NCBI RefSeq assembly: GCF_003115845.1
Contig: NZ_KZ819022.1
Span: forward strand, 186,001-250,000
Origin: Brenneria roseae subsp. roseae
GTDB lineage: Bacteria; Pseudomonadota; Gammaproteobacteria; Enterobacterales; Enterobacteriaceae
Direction: 5' to 3'
Length of the DNA: 64,000 nt
The position numbers and the translations under genes are program-made. Shown piece by piece: positions 39,936 through 48,559 of this stretch (positions are counted from its first letter, which is position 1; the number at the start of each line of letters is the position of its first letter). The notes beneath the pieces were generated by a model. The model worked only from the letters and a program-made list of their open reading frames with translations. It ran no database searches and had not been told where the DNA came from.

Positions 39936-40574
39936 ATGTATGAGCTTAATCACAATCATGGTCCACTGAATTATGACTACCTTGATAAAATCATTGAAGT
40001 CATAGACCGTTCAGTAGCAGAGCATCCGAGGACGTTTGCTTTACGATTCGATCTTCACTTACCTAAAACTCAACAAAATGCAATTTATGGCCAGGATGCA
40101 ATAGCAGGAAGAACCGATGCAGCGGTTATCTCCCGTTTTATTGATTCACTGAAATCGCATATCAGAGCAAATATTGCCAGAAAAAGAAAAAATGCGCGTG
40201 TGCATCCCTGTACGATGAGATATGTTTGGGTTCGGGAATTTAACCCGTCATCTGTCATTATTAAAAAATGGCATTATCACGTACTCATTTTATTAAACAA
40301 GGATACCTACGCTTATCCAGGGAATTATCGAAGTAATGATAATCTGGCATCAATGATAGTAAATGCGTGGGCCAGTGCATTAGGGCTGAACATGAAAGAA
40401 TGTGACAATCTGGTGCATATTCCTGAAAATCCATATTGCTATCTCAATAGTAGAGATCCAATTACGTTTCAGGAGAACAGAAGACAGCTAATCTATCGGG
40501 TAAGCTACATGGCTAAATTAGCGACCAAAAGCACGGAGGACGGGTATCGCTCATTTGGGTGCAGCCAGCGTTGA
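39936..40574 (+). CDS. Inovirus Gp2-type / YagK-YfjJ family protein
   Basis: 212 residues. Matches the YagK/YfjJ C-terminal domain: FALRFDLHLP, SLKSHIRANI, VHPCTMRYVWVREFNPSSVIIKKWHYHVLILLNKD and YLNSRD. The family is named after a replication-associated protein of filamentous phages and is frequent in CP4-type islands; the H-x-H in WHYHVLILLN and later YRVSYMAK tyrosines are compatible with an HUH-type replication initiator fold, which is my inference. Downstream of alpA on the same strand. Confidence 0.8.
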   Translation: MYELNHNHGPLNYDYLDKIIEVIDRSVAEHPRTFALRFDLHLPKTQQNAIYGQDAIAGRTDAAVISRFIDSLKSHIRANIARKRKNARVHPCTMRYVWVREFNPSSVIIKKWHYHVLILLNKDTYAYPGNYRSNDNLASMIVNAWASALGLNMKECDNLVHIPENPYCYLNSRDPITFQENRRQLIYRVSYMAKLATKSTEDGYRSFGCSQR

Positions 40575-40633
40575 CAAGCAATATATATCCAGACAGTAAT
40601 CCATTATTAAACCCTCAACATATTTTATTTACA

Positions 40634-40652
40634 CGCCGGTATCTTTCCGGCG
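40634..40652 (+). terminator. Hairpin after the Gp2-type gene
   Basis: CGCCGG-7 nt-CCGGCG 60 bp after the stop codon. No T-run. Confidence 0.35.
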
Positions 40653-40795
40653 TATTCCAATCATCTGCCTCATGGAAAAAAACGAAAACATATAAATGGT
40701 TAGATGGAATAAATTTTAACAAGAAAAAGAAATAACATGAGAGCAAACCAAAGTTTGGTTAGTACCAATCAGACAACATGTTTACGGTGAACAAT

Positions 40796-41257
40796 ATGGA
40801 ATTTAAGAAAATATATTTTGCAGAAGACAAGCAAGGTAAATCATTAAGCATCGATTTATTACCTATACGCACCGCGGCGCATTTCTATTGCAAGTCGTGC
40901 CATAACCCTTTATTGACGTGTACCACACATGACAGAGGGCGTTTCTTTGAACATGACCTGGATCGTTCAGATATAGAGAGTCTAATGCAATGCGAGTATT
41001 ACATCTCACCGGAATTATCTAAAATCCCCACGATCATTAACCCGAATATCCAACAAGATACCTGCATGCTTGGTTTCCCTCAGACCAAAGACTATCTCTG
41101 CTTGAGTTGTCATCATCAGTACCACGGCGAAAAAGCCTGTCCATTCTGTAAATGCAGTATTCACACCGTAGGGATTGAAAAATGCGATATGTACACCGAA
41201 TACGATGATCTTGATACCACCGAACTGGAAAGCAGCGGAGATAACATCGATGAATGA
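40796..41257 (+). CDS. Zinc-ribbon protein of islands
   Basis: 153 residues from ATG 40796 (GGTGA upstream; ATG 40778 also possible). Three Cys pairs: FYCKSCHNPLLTC, YLCLSCHHQYHGEKACPFCKC. It begins MEFKKIYFAEDKQGKSLSID. Matches the putative zinc-ribbon proteins common in enterobacterial prophage islands. No function is known. The next gene overlaps its stop by 8 bp. Confidence 0.65.
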   Translation: MEFKKIYFAEDKQGKSLSIDLLPIRTAAHFYCKSCHNPLLTCTTHDRGRFFEHDLDRSDIESLMQCEYYISPELSKIPTIINPNIQQDTCMLGFPQTKDYLCLSCHHQYHGEKACPFCKCSIHTVGIEKCDMYTEYDDLDTTELESSGDNIDE

Positions 41258-41849
41258 CTTACACACACCGCCAGCCATTCAGGAGTGGCTACAGACCTGC
41301 CAGCGCTGGCTTAATGACTGCTCACGCCTTTCCATTCGCTACGGCCTTAGCAGGAAGGAGGTACGGGCCTTTCATCAGTTATGTCTGACAAGCGCTACGT
41401 TGCAGGGGAGGTATAACACAATCGTAGCCCCACAGTTTTTGCTTCCCGCTGGAAGAGTGACGGATATCAGTTGCATGGTGTCAAACGGCCCATGCCTGGA
41501 TGCGTCTTATCCGCCTGGGAAAATCCAAACTGTTAACCCGCTTCATCCATTGACCGACATTCTGCTAAGCGAGTGCATCCGCATACAGCAAGATGAGCTA
41601 AGCCACGCTCTGCAACAGTTAACACTATCTTGCATTATCCCCGGTGTAACAGAACAACTGACATTAATCTGCTGGCATGGCCTGATTAACGGATATGGCG
41701 CGAATGACATTCTCTCTCTGGTAGGTAAACCGGCATATGGTATCGACGACTTTCTTCAGCAGTGGAGGAAGCACCATCCTATTCTGTTCTCACAAATTGA
41801 GGATTATGTATTCTTTGCCTGTTTCAGTAACTGGTCCACTTACCGTTAG
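41250..41849 (+). CDS. Hypothetical protein coupled to the zinc-ribbon gene
   Basis: 199 residues from ATG 41250, which overlaps the upstream stop by 8 bp and has GGAG at 41237-41240; the 25-codon longer frame runs inside the previous gene. Not recognised. Contains LSIRYGLSRKEVRAFHQLCL near the N-terminus and LTLICWHGLINGYGANDILS, which could be a helix-turn-helix-like segment. Translational coupling suggests joint function with the zinc-ribbon protein. Confidence 0.55.
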   Translation: MNDLHTPPAIQEWLQTCQRWLNDCSRLSIRYGLSRKEVRAFHQLCLTSATLQGRYNTIVAPQFLLPAGRVTDISCMVSNGPCLDASYPPGKIQTVNPLHPLTDILLSECIRIQQDELSHALQQLTLSCIIPGVTEQLTLICWHGLINGYGANDILSLVGKPAYGIDDFLQQWRKHHPILFSQIEDYVFFACFSNWSTYR

Positions 41850-41893
41850 CTTGATTTTCAACCTCTTACACATATCACTAACAATGAGCGTTC

Positions 41894-41952
41894 GATCGTT
41901 ATCACCGATCGATAGGATCGAATCGATCTATAAAAACGATTATCTTTTGATC
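41894..41952. promoter_or_regulatory. Cluster of five GATC (Dam) sites
   Basis: GATC at 41894, 41907, 41916, 41925 and 41949, several embedded in CGATCG or ATCGAT palindromes. It lies in a gene-free stretch (41850-42120) before the YaaW-like gene. Dense GATC is typical of SeqA/Dam-controlled origins or phase-variable promoters. Confidence 0.4.
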
Positions 41953-42120
41953 AAAAACACAGATAGGATATTTCTTAAAACACTCATAACCACATGTGTT
42001 TAAAAGATTTATTCCCATTCCTGGGAAGGGGGATGGCGTGTTCTTTATCAGACGAAAATCCAAACCATAAACCGTTACGCAGACTGCTGGCGGCAACGAA
42101 CCACTTTGGATAATGAAAAT

Positions 42121-42894
42121 ATGAATCAGGAGCCTCCCGTGAAAACGATTATTAATAAATGCACAGACGATGATTTCAAATACCTGTCGGAGATCCTTGA
42201 TAGTTATGTTTCATTTACGAATGATAAGCGCAGAAAAAATTTACTGGCTGAAAGTAAACACAATGCCAACTCAAAAACTCAGTTAGTCAATCTGATAGAT
42301 AGCCAAATTAAATACTATGGTTCATCTGATATTGCCTACTTGAAGAGAAAACTTCTTCAGGGTAATGGCGGCACCGAAGCCAGGGAAATTGTCGAAGATG
42401 CGTGTAATAAACTAAAAGTAAAAATAAAACACGGTGGGTCGACAGAGTCTCTGCTTGAGCGTCTTGTGTATGCAGTGGTTGAAAAAGAGCTTATCAGCAA
42501 AACCCCTGAAGAATTATCACGTTCATTTAAAACTATGGGACTTGATGAGGCGGACAGAGAGCTGATCTTGACTCATTTGAAATCCAGCGGGAAAGTCCTC
42601 GTATTGCCGATTCTCCTTAAAGTACTCGGTCAAAAGATCACGTTGGGGATAATTGAAACCATCATCGTCAGTCTGATTACGCAAATTATTGGACGCGAGG
42701 CAGCCAAGGTACTGGTAAAAGAAATAATGAAGAGAAACCCTTGGATAAATGCCCTGGGGCCAGCCGTTTGGGTTCTTTCCAGCGCATGGCTTGCATTCGA
42801 TCTTCAAGGTCCCGCGTACCGTAAAACAATTCCTATTTGTTTATATTTAGGCATTGTCGCTTTACGTGATGGTAAAGAGGATGCCGAAGAATAG
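42121..42894 (+). CDS. YaaW/DUF3944-family protein
   Basis: 257 residues from ATG 42121; GTG 42139 has the better ribosome site (AGGAG) and may be the real start. Family features: LLAESKHNANSKTQLVNLID, the C-terminal membrane-like stretch (VLGQKITLGIIETIIVSLITQIIG) and the closing LGPAVWVLSSAWLAFDLQ, then GPAYRKTIPICLYLGIVALR, very like other DUF3944/YaaW proteins (GPAYRxTIP). Function unknown. Upstream of the flagellin gene on the same strand, 116 bp apart. Confidence 0.65.
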   Translation: MNQEPPVKTIINKCTDDDFKYLSEILDSYVSFTNDKRRKNLLAESKHNANSKTQLVNLIDSQIKYYGSSDIAYLKRKLLQGNGGTEAREIVEDACNKLKVKIKHGGSTESLLERLVYAVVEKELISKTPEELSRSFKTMGLDEADRELILTHLKSSGKVLVLPILLKVLGQKITLGIIETIIVSLITQIIGREAAKVLVKEIMKRNPWINALGPAVWVLSSAWLAFDLQGPAYRKTIPICLYLGIVALRDGKEDAEE

Positions 42895-43010
42895 TGCTGA
42901 ACAGATAATCGTATCAATTCGGTAATAATTGCATTCGCTGCGAAATAATGGCATCGCGGCCAGTGCCAAAAAGAAACCAGATATTTTTATAACCTCTGAA
43001 CAGGTGTCCT

Positions 43011-44681
43011 ATGATCCCGGTTAATACCCTCTATTTAACGATTCTTAATCAGCAGGGTAAATCATCCAGCAGCCTGAGTCAGGCGATTGAACGTCTGGCT
43101 TCAGGTATACGCATCAACAGCGCAAAGGATGACGCTGCGGGTCAGGCAATCTCTAACCGGATGACCAGCCAGTACCATGGACTCTCCCAGGCAAAGAACA
43201 ACGCAAATGACGGCATTTCCCTGCTTCAGACGGCGGAGGGCACGCTGGACGAAATCAATAGGCGTCTACAGCGTATACGTGAACTTACCGTTCAGGGGTT
43301 GAATGGAACCTATAGCCAGGAGCAATCGGATGCTATCCAGGCTGAAATCAACATGAATTTGAAAGAGATAGATCGCCTGACTTCCCAAACCAGCTATAAC
43401 AGCCTGACCCTGCTTGATGGCAGTTCAGGTCAGGTGGATATACAGGTTGGCGCGAACGATGGCGAAACCCTATCGCTGGATTTTTCTCCGCCGGGATTCA
43501 GCGTTGACGAACTTGGGCTGACTGATCTGGTGATCAGCGGCATCAGTGGAGAAGTGTATGATGAAAATACGCTAACGGGCGCGGCCTCGAATATTATTCT
43601 GGACAGCACAACGACTACGACAAGTTATTATTATCCGGACAGTCCATTAACCTCGCCGACATTTGTACGTAGCGGCAGTAACAACCGGTATTATATTCAG
43701 GCGCAGGATGAACAGGGAAAGCCGGTTTATTATCTGGCGGCTTATACTGCATCGCATGATACGGCGACAGGAAATAGCACGGCGACTATCCGGGCAGCTG
43801 CGTCGTCCGAACTTTACACGCCGGTGACACGAATTGATGACCAGGATATTACTACCGCAACATTGTCATTTACAGACAGTAATGGGAATACCATTGATTC
43901 GGAGAACGCCAGATTATTACAGCAGGGCAGCCAGTATATTCTTGAAGTCGATGATGGCTCGGGAAACTATCAATACTATAATGCTGCGGTTACCGTAAAG
44001 ACTGACGGCACCGATGCGCAGGTCGATATTGTGGCAAGTAGTGGTACGGCAATTAACATATTTTCTGATGTCGCCAGTGTGAGCGGCACGTCCAGCATCA
44101 CAATTGACTCAGATAATGTCGTTGTCAATTATACCGATAGCGAAGGTAATCAATATAGCAACGTATTGACAGAAGACGCTGATGGGAATTATGTCATGAA
44201 CATATCCGATGACGGCGTATCAGGCTATAAAAGCGCGACAATCGTCAGTCAGGCAGATAATAGCCTTTTGCTCAAAACAATAAACGGCAGTAGGGAAGTT
44301 CAAATCTATTATGAAATGAATTACACCGCTTATACCGATGCCAGTACTAATCAGACCGTCATTAACATCTCCGAAGTGGGAGAAGGAATTAGACTGCGTA
44401 ATCCTGAAAACCCATTGGCCGCGATTGATAATGCCATCTCCTTGGTGGATGAAAAACGCAGTAGTTTGGGCGCAATGGAAAACCGTCTGGAGTCAGTGAT
44501 GAATGTTCAGACGAATACAACCGAGGCGATTCGCGCCGCCCGTTCCCGTATTGCGGACGCGGATTATGCCGTCGAGGTATCTGCGATGGTCAGAGCTCAA
44601 ATTCTGCAACAGACAACCGTTTCCATGTTATCTCAGGCCAACCAGCAGTCGGAAATTGTATTAACGCTATTGCAAGAGTAA
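43011..44681 (+). CDS. Flagellin, divergent, island-borne
   Basis: 556 residues. N-terminal D0/D1 (about 1-170) is clear: QAIERLASGIRINSAKDDAA, GLSQAKNNANDGISLLQTAEG, RRLQRIRELTVQG (the TLR5-contact helix), QVDIQVGANDGETLSLDF. A 290-residue Ser/Thr/Gly-rich variable region (about 175-460) follows, then C-terminal D1/D0 (AIDNAISLVDEKRSSLGAMENRLESVMN, ANQQSEIVLTLLQE). The first residues (MIPVNTLYL) and the last (LLQE) depart from the usual fliC ends. The flg22-like segment is at residues 27-48. No fliD, fliS or fliA is nearby and I found no good sigma-28 promoter. It is a second or alternative flagellin, transferred with the island; export competence is likely but untested. Confidence 0.9.
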   Translation: MIPVNTLYLTILNQQGKSSSSLSQAIERLASGIRINSAKDDAAGQAISNRMTSQYHGLSQAKNNANDGISLLQTAEGTLDEINRRLQRIRELTVQGLNGTYSQEQSDAIQAEINMNLKEIDRLTSQTSYNSLTLLDGSSGQVDIQVGANDGETLSLDFSPPGFSVDELGLTDLVISGISGEVYDENTLTGAASNIILDSTTTTTSYYYPDSPLTSPTFVRSGSNNRYYIQAQDEQGKPVYYLAAYTASHDTATGNSTATIRAAASSELYTPVTRIDDQDITTATLSFTDSNGNTIDSENARLLQQGSQYILEVDDGSGNYQYYNAAVTVKTDGTDAQVDIVASSGTAINIFSDVASVSGTSSITIDSDNVVVNYTDSEGNQYSNVLTEDADGNYVMNISDDGVSGYKSATIVSQADNSLLLKTINGSREVQIYYEMNYTAYTDASTNQTVINISEVGEGIRLRNPENPLAAIDNAISLVDEKRSSLGAMENRLESVMNVQTNTTEAIRAARSRIADADYAVEVSAMVRAQILQQTTVSMLSQANQQSEIVLTLLQE

Positions 44682-44887
44682 CAACAGAAAAACTCAGGGA
44701 AGCTCGAAATATATTTTCGTGAAACGTCCCATTAAAGGCATTTTAATATAAATGAATAAAAAAAATAAAAAAATCTTTCAGATTATCGAGTCGCCATTTA
44801 ATTAGTAATGGTGCGGAAAACATCAATATCGATATGTCGAGGGTTTAACCAGCGGCAAAAACTCAACTATAAATATAATCAACTTGA

Positions 44888-45505
44888 ATGACAATGATTT
44901 ATCTTGACGTCAGCCTTCTAATATCGAAAGGCCAACACCGGGCATGCTATCGCCATCCATTAATGCTGGACAAATGTATCAAGGTGCATTTAAACGGAGA
45001 ATATAATCGGGAAACCATCAGGGAAATCAAATACTATAAGAAAATAGCCGACAAGACATTTTCAGTACCAATCATAGCACAATATCACGGAGTGGTTAAA
45101 ACCAATCTGGGGTCGGGTTATGTATTTGATCTGATAAAAGATTACAACGGAGAGGTATCAGGAACGCTGTCGTCTTACCTGTCGGAAAAAACACTGTGCG
45201 AAAAACATAAAGCGGGAATATTGCAGGCTTACAACCGTATGAAAGCACTGGCAGAACAGCATGCCATCGTCACCATGACATTAAAACCTTACAACATATT
45301 GTATCAACTAAGAAGTCAGATCGAGGGAAATTTGATTATCATCGATAATCTGGGATGCGCGAATTTATTTCCGCTGGCTTATTATTTCAGTTTTTTCGCC
45401 AGACAAAAACTATCCCGTCGCTTTGATGATTTTGAAAACATGCTGATGCGTGAATATGGCATAACATTTTCTTTTTCTATCATCATGAATACACAAGGCA
45501 ATTAA
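44888..45505 (+). CDS. YrbL-family kinase-like protein
   Basis: 205 residues. Matches YrbL: GQHRACYRHPLMLDKCIKVHLNGE, EIKYYKKIADKTFSVPIIAQYHGVVKT, GSGYVFDLIKDYNGE, and the catalytic-loop-like IVTMTLKPYNIL with IIDNLG. Related to small-molecule or LPS-core kinases; members often lie in LPS core clusters. ATG 44888 or 44894. Followed after 2 bp by the GT8 gene, so the first gene of a surface-sugar cassette. Confidence 0.75.
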   Translation: MTMIYLDVSLLISKGQHRACYRHPLMLDKCIKVHLNGEYNRETIREIKYYKKIADKTFSVPIIAQYHGVVKTNLGSGYVFDLIKDYNGEVSGTLSSYLSEKTLCEKHKAGILQAYNRMKALAEQHAIVTMTLKPYNILYQLRSQIEGNLIIIDNLGCANLFPLAYYFSFFARQKLSRRFDDFENMLMREYGITFSFSIIMNTQGN

Positions 45506-45507
45506 TT

Positions 45508-46500
45508 ATGTTTGATTTTAATATCATAAAAAACATTATTGATATTGATAACACCATGAAACAGGAAAAAAATACTTTTCATGTAGCATATGGCGTCGAT
45601 GGGGATTTTGTTTATGGCGTTGGCGTTTCAATAGCATCACTATTGTTAACCAATAAAGATATTGGCTTTAATTTTCATGTTTTTATCGATTCTGTAGATG
45701 AATCAAAAATTAAGTTGTTTCAGGAGTTATCTTTAATAAATAAAACAAGGATAGTCCTTTATGAAATAGACGGGAGTGGATTCAATAAATTACCTATTCC
45801 ATCAAAGGCATGGAGTCCTGCAATTTACTATAGATTGTTAATAATTCGTTATTTATCCAAGTCATTAAATCATGTTTTATATTTGGATGCAGATGTTATA
45901 TGCAAGGGAAGTGTTTCGTACTTTTTGAGTTTGAATTTTGAAAACGATGTAATTGCATATACTGTTGCTGATGATCATGCAAAGGAAAAGTCAAATCTTG
46001 ATAAGATAGACACGAGAAAATATTTCAATTCTGGTGTTATGTACATGTCAGTTAAAAAGATGGCAGAAAAAAACGTACCAGAAAATGTACTACAACTTGT
46101 TCAGAACAACAATTTTTTATATCCAGATCAGGATGCGTTAAACATACTCCTAAATAAATATGTTGTTAATATCGATAAAGTTTATAACTATATATTTTCT
46201 ATCGATAGTCATATAACAAAAAGAAGGTCTGGAAATTTAATTATTAGCGATGATGTCGTTTTAATTCATTATGTTGGATTGACCAAGCCATTTCATGGCT
46301 GGAGTACATTTTACAAGGAGATACGTTTTTTTGAACAGGCAAGAGAAACATCCCCCTGGCGTAACGTACCACTATTAAACCCTGTAAATTATAAGCAAAT
46401 GTCGAGGCAAAAGTCTCACTTTAAACACAACCACAAGTATGTTCTTTTTCTTGTATCTTATTTCAAATATTTAAAACTTAAATTTTTTTCAAAGAAATGA
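45508..46500 (+). CDS. GT8-family LPS core glycosyltransferase (WaaI/WaaJ type)
   Basis: 330 residues. Retaining GT8: FHVAYGVDGDFVYGVGVSIASLL at the N-terminus, the metal-binding DxD in HVLYLDADVICKGS, YFNSGVMYMSV, YPDQDALNILL, and the C-terminal LIHYVGLTKPFHGWS typical of WaaI/WaaJ (RfaI/RfaJ) enzymes that add glucose or galactose to the LPS outer core from UDP-sugars on the inner face of the membrane. Very AT-rich gene. Acts on LPS most likely; flagellin glycosylation is the alternative because a flagellin gene is 0.8 kb upstream. Confidence 0.85.
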   Translation: MFDFNIIKNIIDIDNTMKQEKNTFHVAYGVDGDFVYGVGVSIASLLLTNKDIGFNFHVFIDSVDESKIKLFQELSLINKTRIVLYEIDGSGFNKLPIPSKAWSPAIYYRLLIIRYLSKSLNHVLYLDADVICKGSVSYFLSLNFENDVIAYTVADDHAKEKSNLDKIDTRKYFNSGVMYMSVKKMAEKNVPENVLQLVQNNNFLYPDQDALNILLNKYVVNIDKVYNYIFSIDSHITKRRSGNLIISDDVVLIHYVGLTKPFHGWSTFYKEIRFFEQARETSPWRNVPLLNPVNYKQMSRQKSHFKHNHKYVLFLVSYFKYLKLKFFSKK

Positions 46501-46510
46501 CAGGTTACAA

Positions 46511-47770
46511 ATGAAAATTTTCAGCAAAATAAAAGGCGCCGGTTTTTTTGGGAAAAAATACGAGTATAAATTATTAAATATTAATGTGTTATCTATTATA
46601 AGACATTATACACATGATGAAATCCGGTTATTCAATTTTCCAATTTGGCACAAAAATAGAAACGATAACCCAGGAATTATCCTGAATGAACAGAAACAGT
46701 TAAGAAATCTGTCAATCGCAAACGTCTTGTCTTCTGGCGAGAGTAAACGTCGTATTCTTTTTGTCGTGGATTATCTTCAGGAAACTGGCGGTGTGGAATC
46801 ACGTATAACACGCCTATTTTCTTTTTTACAAGAAAATGGCTACTCTCCGATGATCATCTCCACATGCAATCGTTACAAACAACTTCTTACCTTTCCTAAT
46901 TTTTCGCTTGATTACAAAGCTCCTAATGCAACTAAACTATTTATGGCACTAATAGAAACGATAAAGCCTGATGTTGTGGAGTTTCAATTTAAATCGACTC
47001 GTTTTTTTCATGATATAGATCTCGATAAATTACTTAAAATAACACGAGTAGGATGCTGTATTCATGAACAACTAAAAATTGATCAGGAACGGCTCAATAA
47101 ACTCAACTACAGAACAGCTAGTGCTTATCGGAAAGGTATTTCCAATGTAACTCATATCTTAAATTGGATTGAGCATCTTACTCCTGTATGGCAGCATAAG
47201 AAACAAAGTAAAGCGCTTTTCATCTCTCGCATTGAACCCGATAAGATACTTACCATCATTAATTTTATTACTATATGCGATGAAAATGGATGGGATTTTG
47301 AAATTACCGGCACCTATGATAAAGGAAAAAATAGAAAAACAGTTGAAAAGATAGTGTCCTTGGGTGTCCCCAAAAGCGCATTTATTGGCCATATCGACAC
47401 GATAAAACATCTGAAAGGGAATGTAGATAAATATCTTTTTATTAGCGGCGTTGGTCAGATTCCTATAGAAGCGGCATCTTTAGGATATCCCGTGCTCATA
47501 ACACCACATTTTGATAATCCTAATCTATCTACATTTGTCACGCCTCAGAACATTGCTTTTCTCCAACACCAGAATTTTGTACTTCGAGAAATTCCTGAAA
47601 ATTATCTTTCTGTATTGGGGAATGTTAATGAATTTAAAGATTCATTAAATGAAGAACGGAGATTGGCTAACTTTCTTCCCCATAATGAAATGCAAAAATT
47701 ATGTAGCCAAGACACCATTCTTGAAAAATATTTGGCGTTGTTAAATAAATTGGGAAATAATAAAAAATGA
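46511..47770 (+). CDS. GT4-type glycosyltransferase
   Basis: 419 residues. GT-B fold: RRILFVVDYLQETGGVESRI near residue 76, acceptor-domain TIKPDVVEFQF, then the sugar-nucleotide domain with KALFISRIEPDK, PKSAFIGHID and the E-x7-E-like IPIEAASLGYPVLIT. N-terminal 70 residues are not typical. 10 bp after the GT8 gene and overlapping the next frame by 4 bp. Strongly AT-rich. Probably extends the same LPS core or surface glycan; sugar specificity unknown. Confidence 0.75.
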   Translation: MKIFSKIKGAGFFGKKYEYKLLNINVLSIIRHYTHDEIRLFNFPIWHKNRNDNPGIILNEQKQLRNLSIANVLSSGESKRRILFVVDYLQETGGVESRITRLFSFLQENGYSPMIISTCNRYKQLLTFPNFSLDYKAPNATKLFMALIETIKPDVVEFQFKSTRFFHDIDLDKLLKITRVGCCIHEQLKIDQERLNKLNYRTASAYRKGISNVTHILNWIEHLTPVWQHKKQSKALFISRIEPDKILTIINFITICDENGWDFEITGTYDKGKNRKTVEKIVSLGVPKSAFIGHIDTIKHLKGNVDKYLFISGVGQIPIEAASLGYPVLITPHFDNPNLSTFVTPQNIAFLQHQNFVLREIPENYLSVLGNVNEFKDSLNEERRLANFLPHNEMQKLCSQDTILEKYLALLNKLGNNKK

Positions 47771-47980
47771 ATTCATCTTCAATTCAGAAAAGATTCTCAT
47801 GGTCTTCCATGTCATGGCTTTTGGTGTTTTTCTGGTATTTCTCATGTACCTTTCAACTGATTATTCTTTCTTCCAGATACAGTGGATTTAACAGATTAAG
47901 GGATGCATTACTGTATAATTTGCTGGCTCATTCCGATATTTTTCTTTCCCTATCAGGGTCGCGCTTACGCTTAAATTCTG
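47767..47980 (+). pseudogene. N-terminal fragment of a CptA-like phosphoethanolamine transferase
   Basis: Begins MNSSSIQKRFSWSSMSWLLVFFWYFS, then LIILSSRYSGFNRLRDALLYN, which is the N-terminal membrane region of CptA/YbiP-type phosphoethanolamine transferases. Near 47918 the reading jumps by one base: the +1 frame continues WLIPIFFFPYQGR, the expected next residues. So a frameshift broke the gene. Its ATG overlaps the GT4 stop, the normal place for the fourth gene of this cassette. Confidence 0.6.
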
Positions 47981-47989
47981 AGGTGACGT

Positions 47990-48151
47990 ATGGGTAATAA
48001 ATTTTTTTCTTTACCGAAACGGAGTAATACCCCGCGTTTTAAATGCTCAATTCGGTTTGTCTGGCTGACAGCAATCTTTATTTGTTTGGTCTTCTGGATT
48101 GCCGTGATTGTGGGAGTCATACATGTTTATTCGTTGTTGATGGGAGTATGA
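47990..48151 (+). CDS. Hypothetical small membrane protein
   Basis: 53 residues: basic start (MGNKFFSLPKRSNTPRFKCS) and one membrane helix (VWLTAIFICLVFWIAVIVGVIHVYSLL). A strong ribosome site GAGGTGA precedes it. Stop overlaps the next small frame. Not recognised; lies between the two halves of the broken CptA-like gene. Confidence 0.45.
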   Translation: MGNKFFSLPKRSNTPRFKCSIRFVWLTAIFICLVFWIAVIVGVIHVYSLLMGV

Positions 48152-48153
48152 AT

Positions 48154-48267
48154 ATGTCAGTCATTAAAGAAAGTATTCAGTTAAAATGCACCCGTTGCCG
48201 TAATATGCATCTGGAATCTGACCGGTTATCAATAAGCTACGTACATCTGCGGAGCTTAACGCCTTGA
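48154..48267 (+). CDS. Small Com-like zinc-finger protein, possibly truncated
   Basis: 37 residues: MSVIKESIQLKCTRCRNMHL then a tail that runs into remnant DNA. The CxxC in an IxLKCTRC context is like the N-terminal half of phage Com-type zinc fingers; the second CxxC is missing, so it is probably cut short. GGGAG ribosome site. Confidence 0.35.
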   Translation: MSVIKESIQLKCTRCRNMHLESDRLSISYVHLRSLTP

Positions 48268-48339
48268 CTGGTGTCCGTATCACGTTTATTGGCGCACTGT
48301 TGGGAGGCTAAATCTGTCGCGGTACGGTGAGTCGGTAGA

Positions 48340-48559
48340 CCCGCATACGCCCAATCTGGCTGCCGGTACGTTATCGCCTCGTTTCCACACTGCTTATCCT
48401 CACGGTACTGTTTGGTGTACCGGTCTACAACAAAATGATAAAGCAGCATCTGCCGGGAAAAGAAGCCGTTGCCTACCTGGCCGGACGCATGGGACCATCG
48501 CACCGTGGCAATTCGTCGGCAGCTATCAGGAATACCGGCACCAGCTCGCCAGTATGTAA
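48340..48559 (+). pseudogene. Middle fragment of a CptA-like phosphoethanolamine transferase
   Basis: Reads VRYRLVSTLLILTVLFGVPV, then YNKMIKQHLPGKEAVAYLAG, then after a frame jump near 48500 PWQFVGSYQEYRHQLASM and a stop. This is the segment that links the last membrane helix to the periplasmic catalytic domain in CptA-type enzymes. The catalytic sulfatase-like domain is absent. 48560-48720 holds further unassigned scraps (one ends VINVPKTE). Confidence 0.55.

Noticed and set aside
42895-43010. Sigma-28 promoter before the flagellin
   Set aside because: CGGTAATA and other near matches lack a TAAA box at the right distance; no convincing site.
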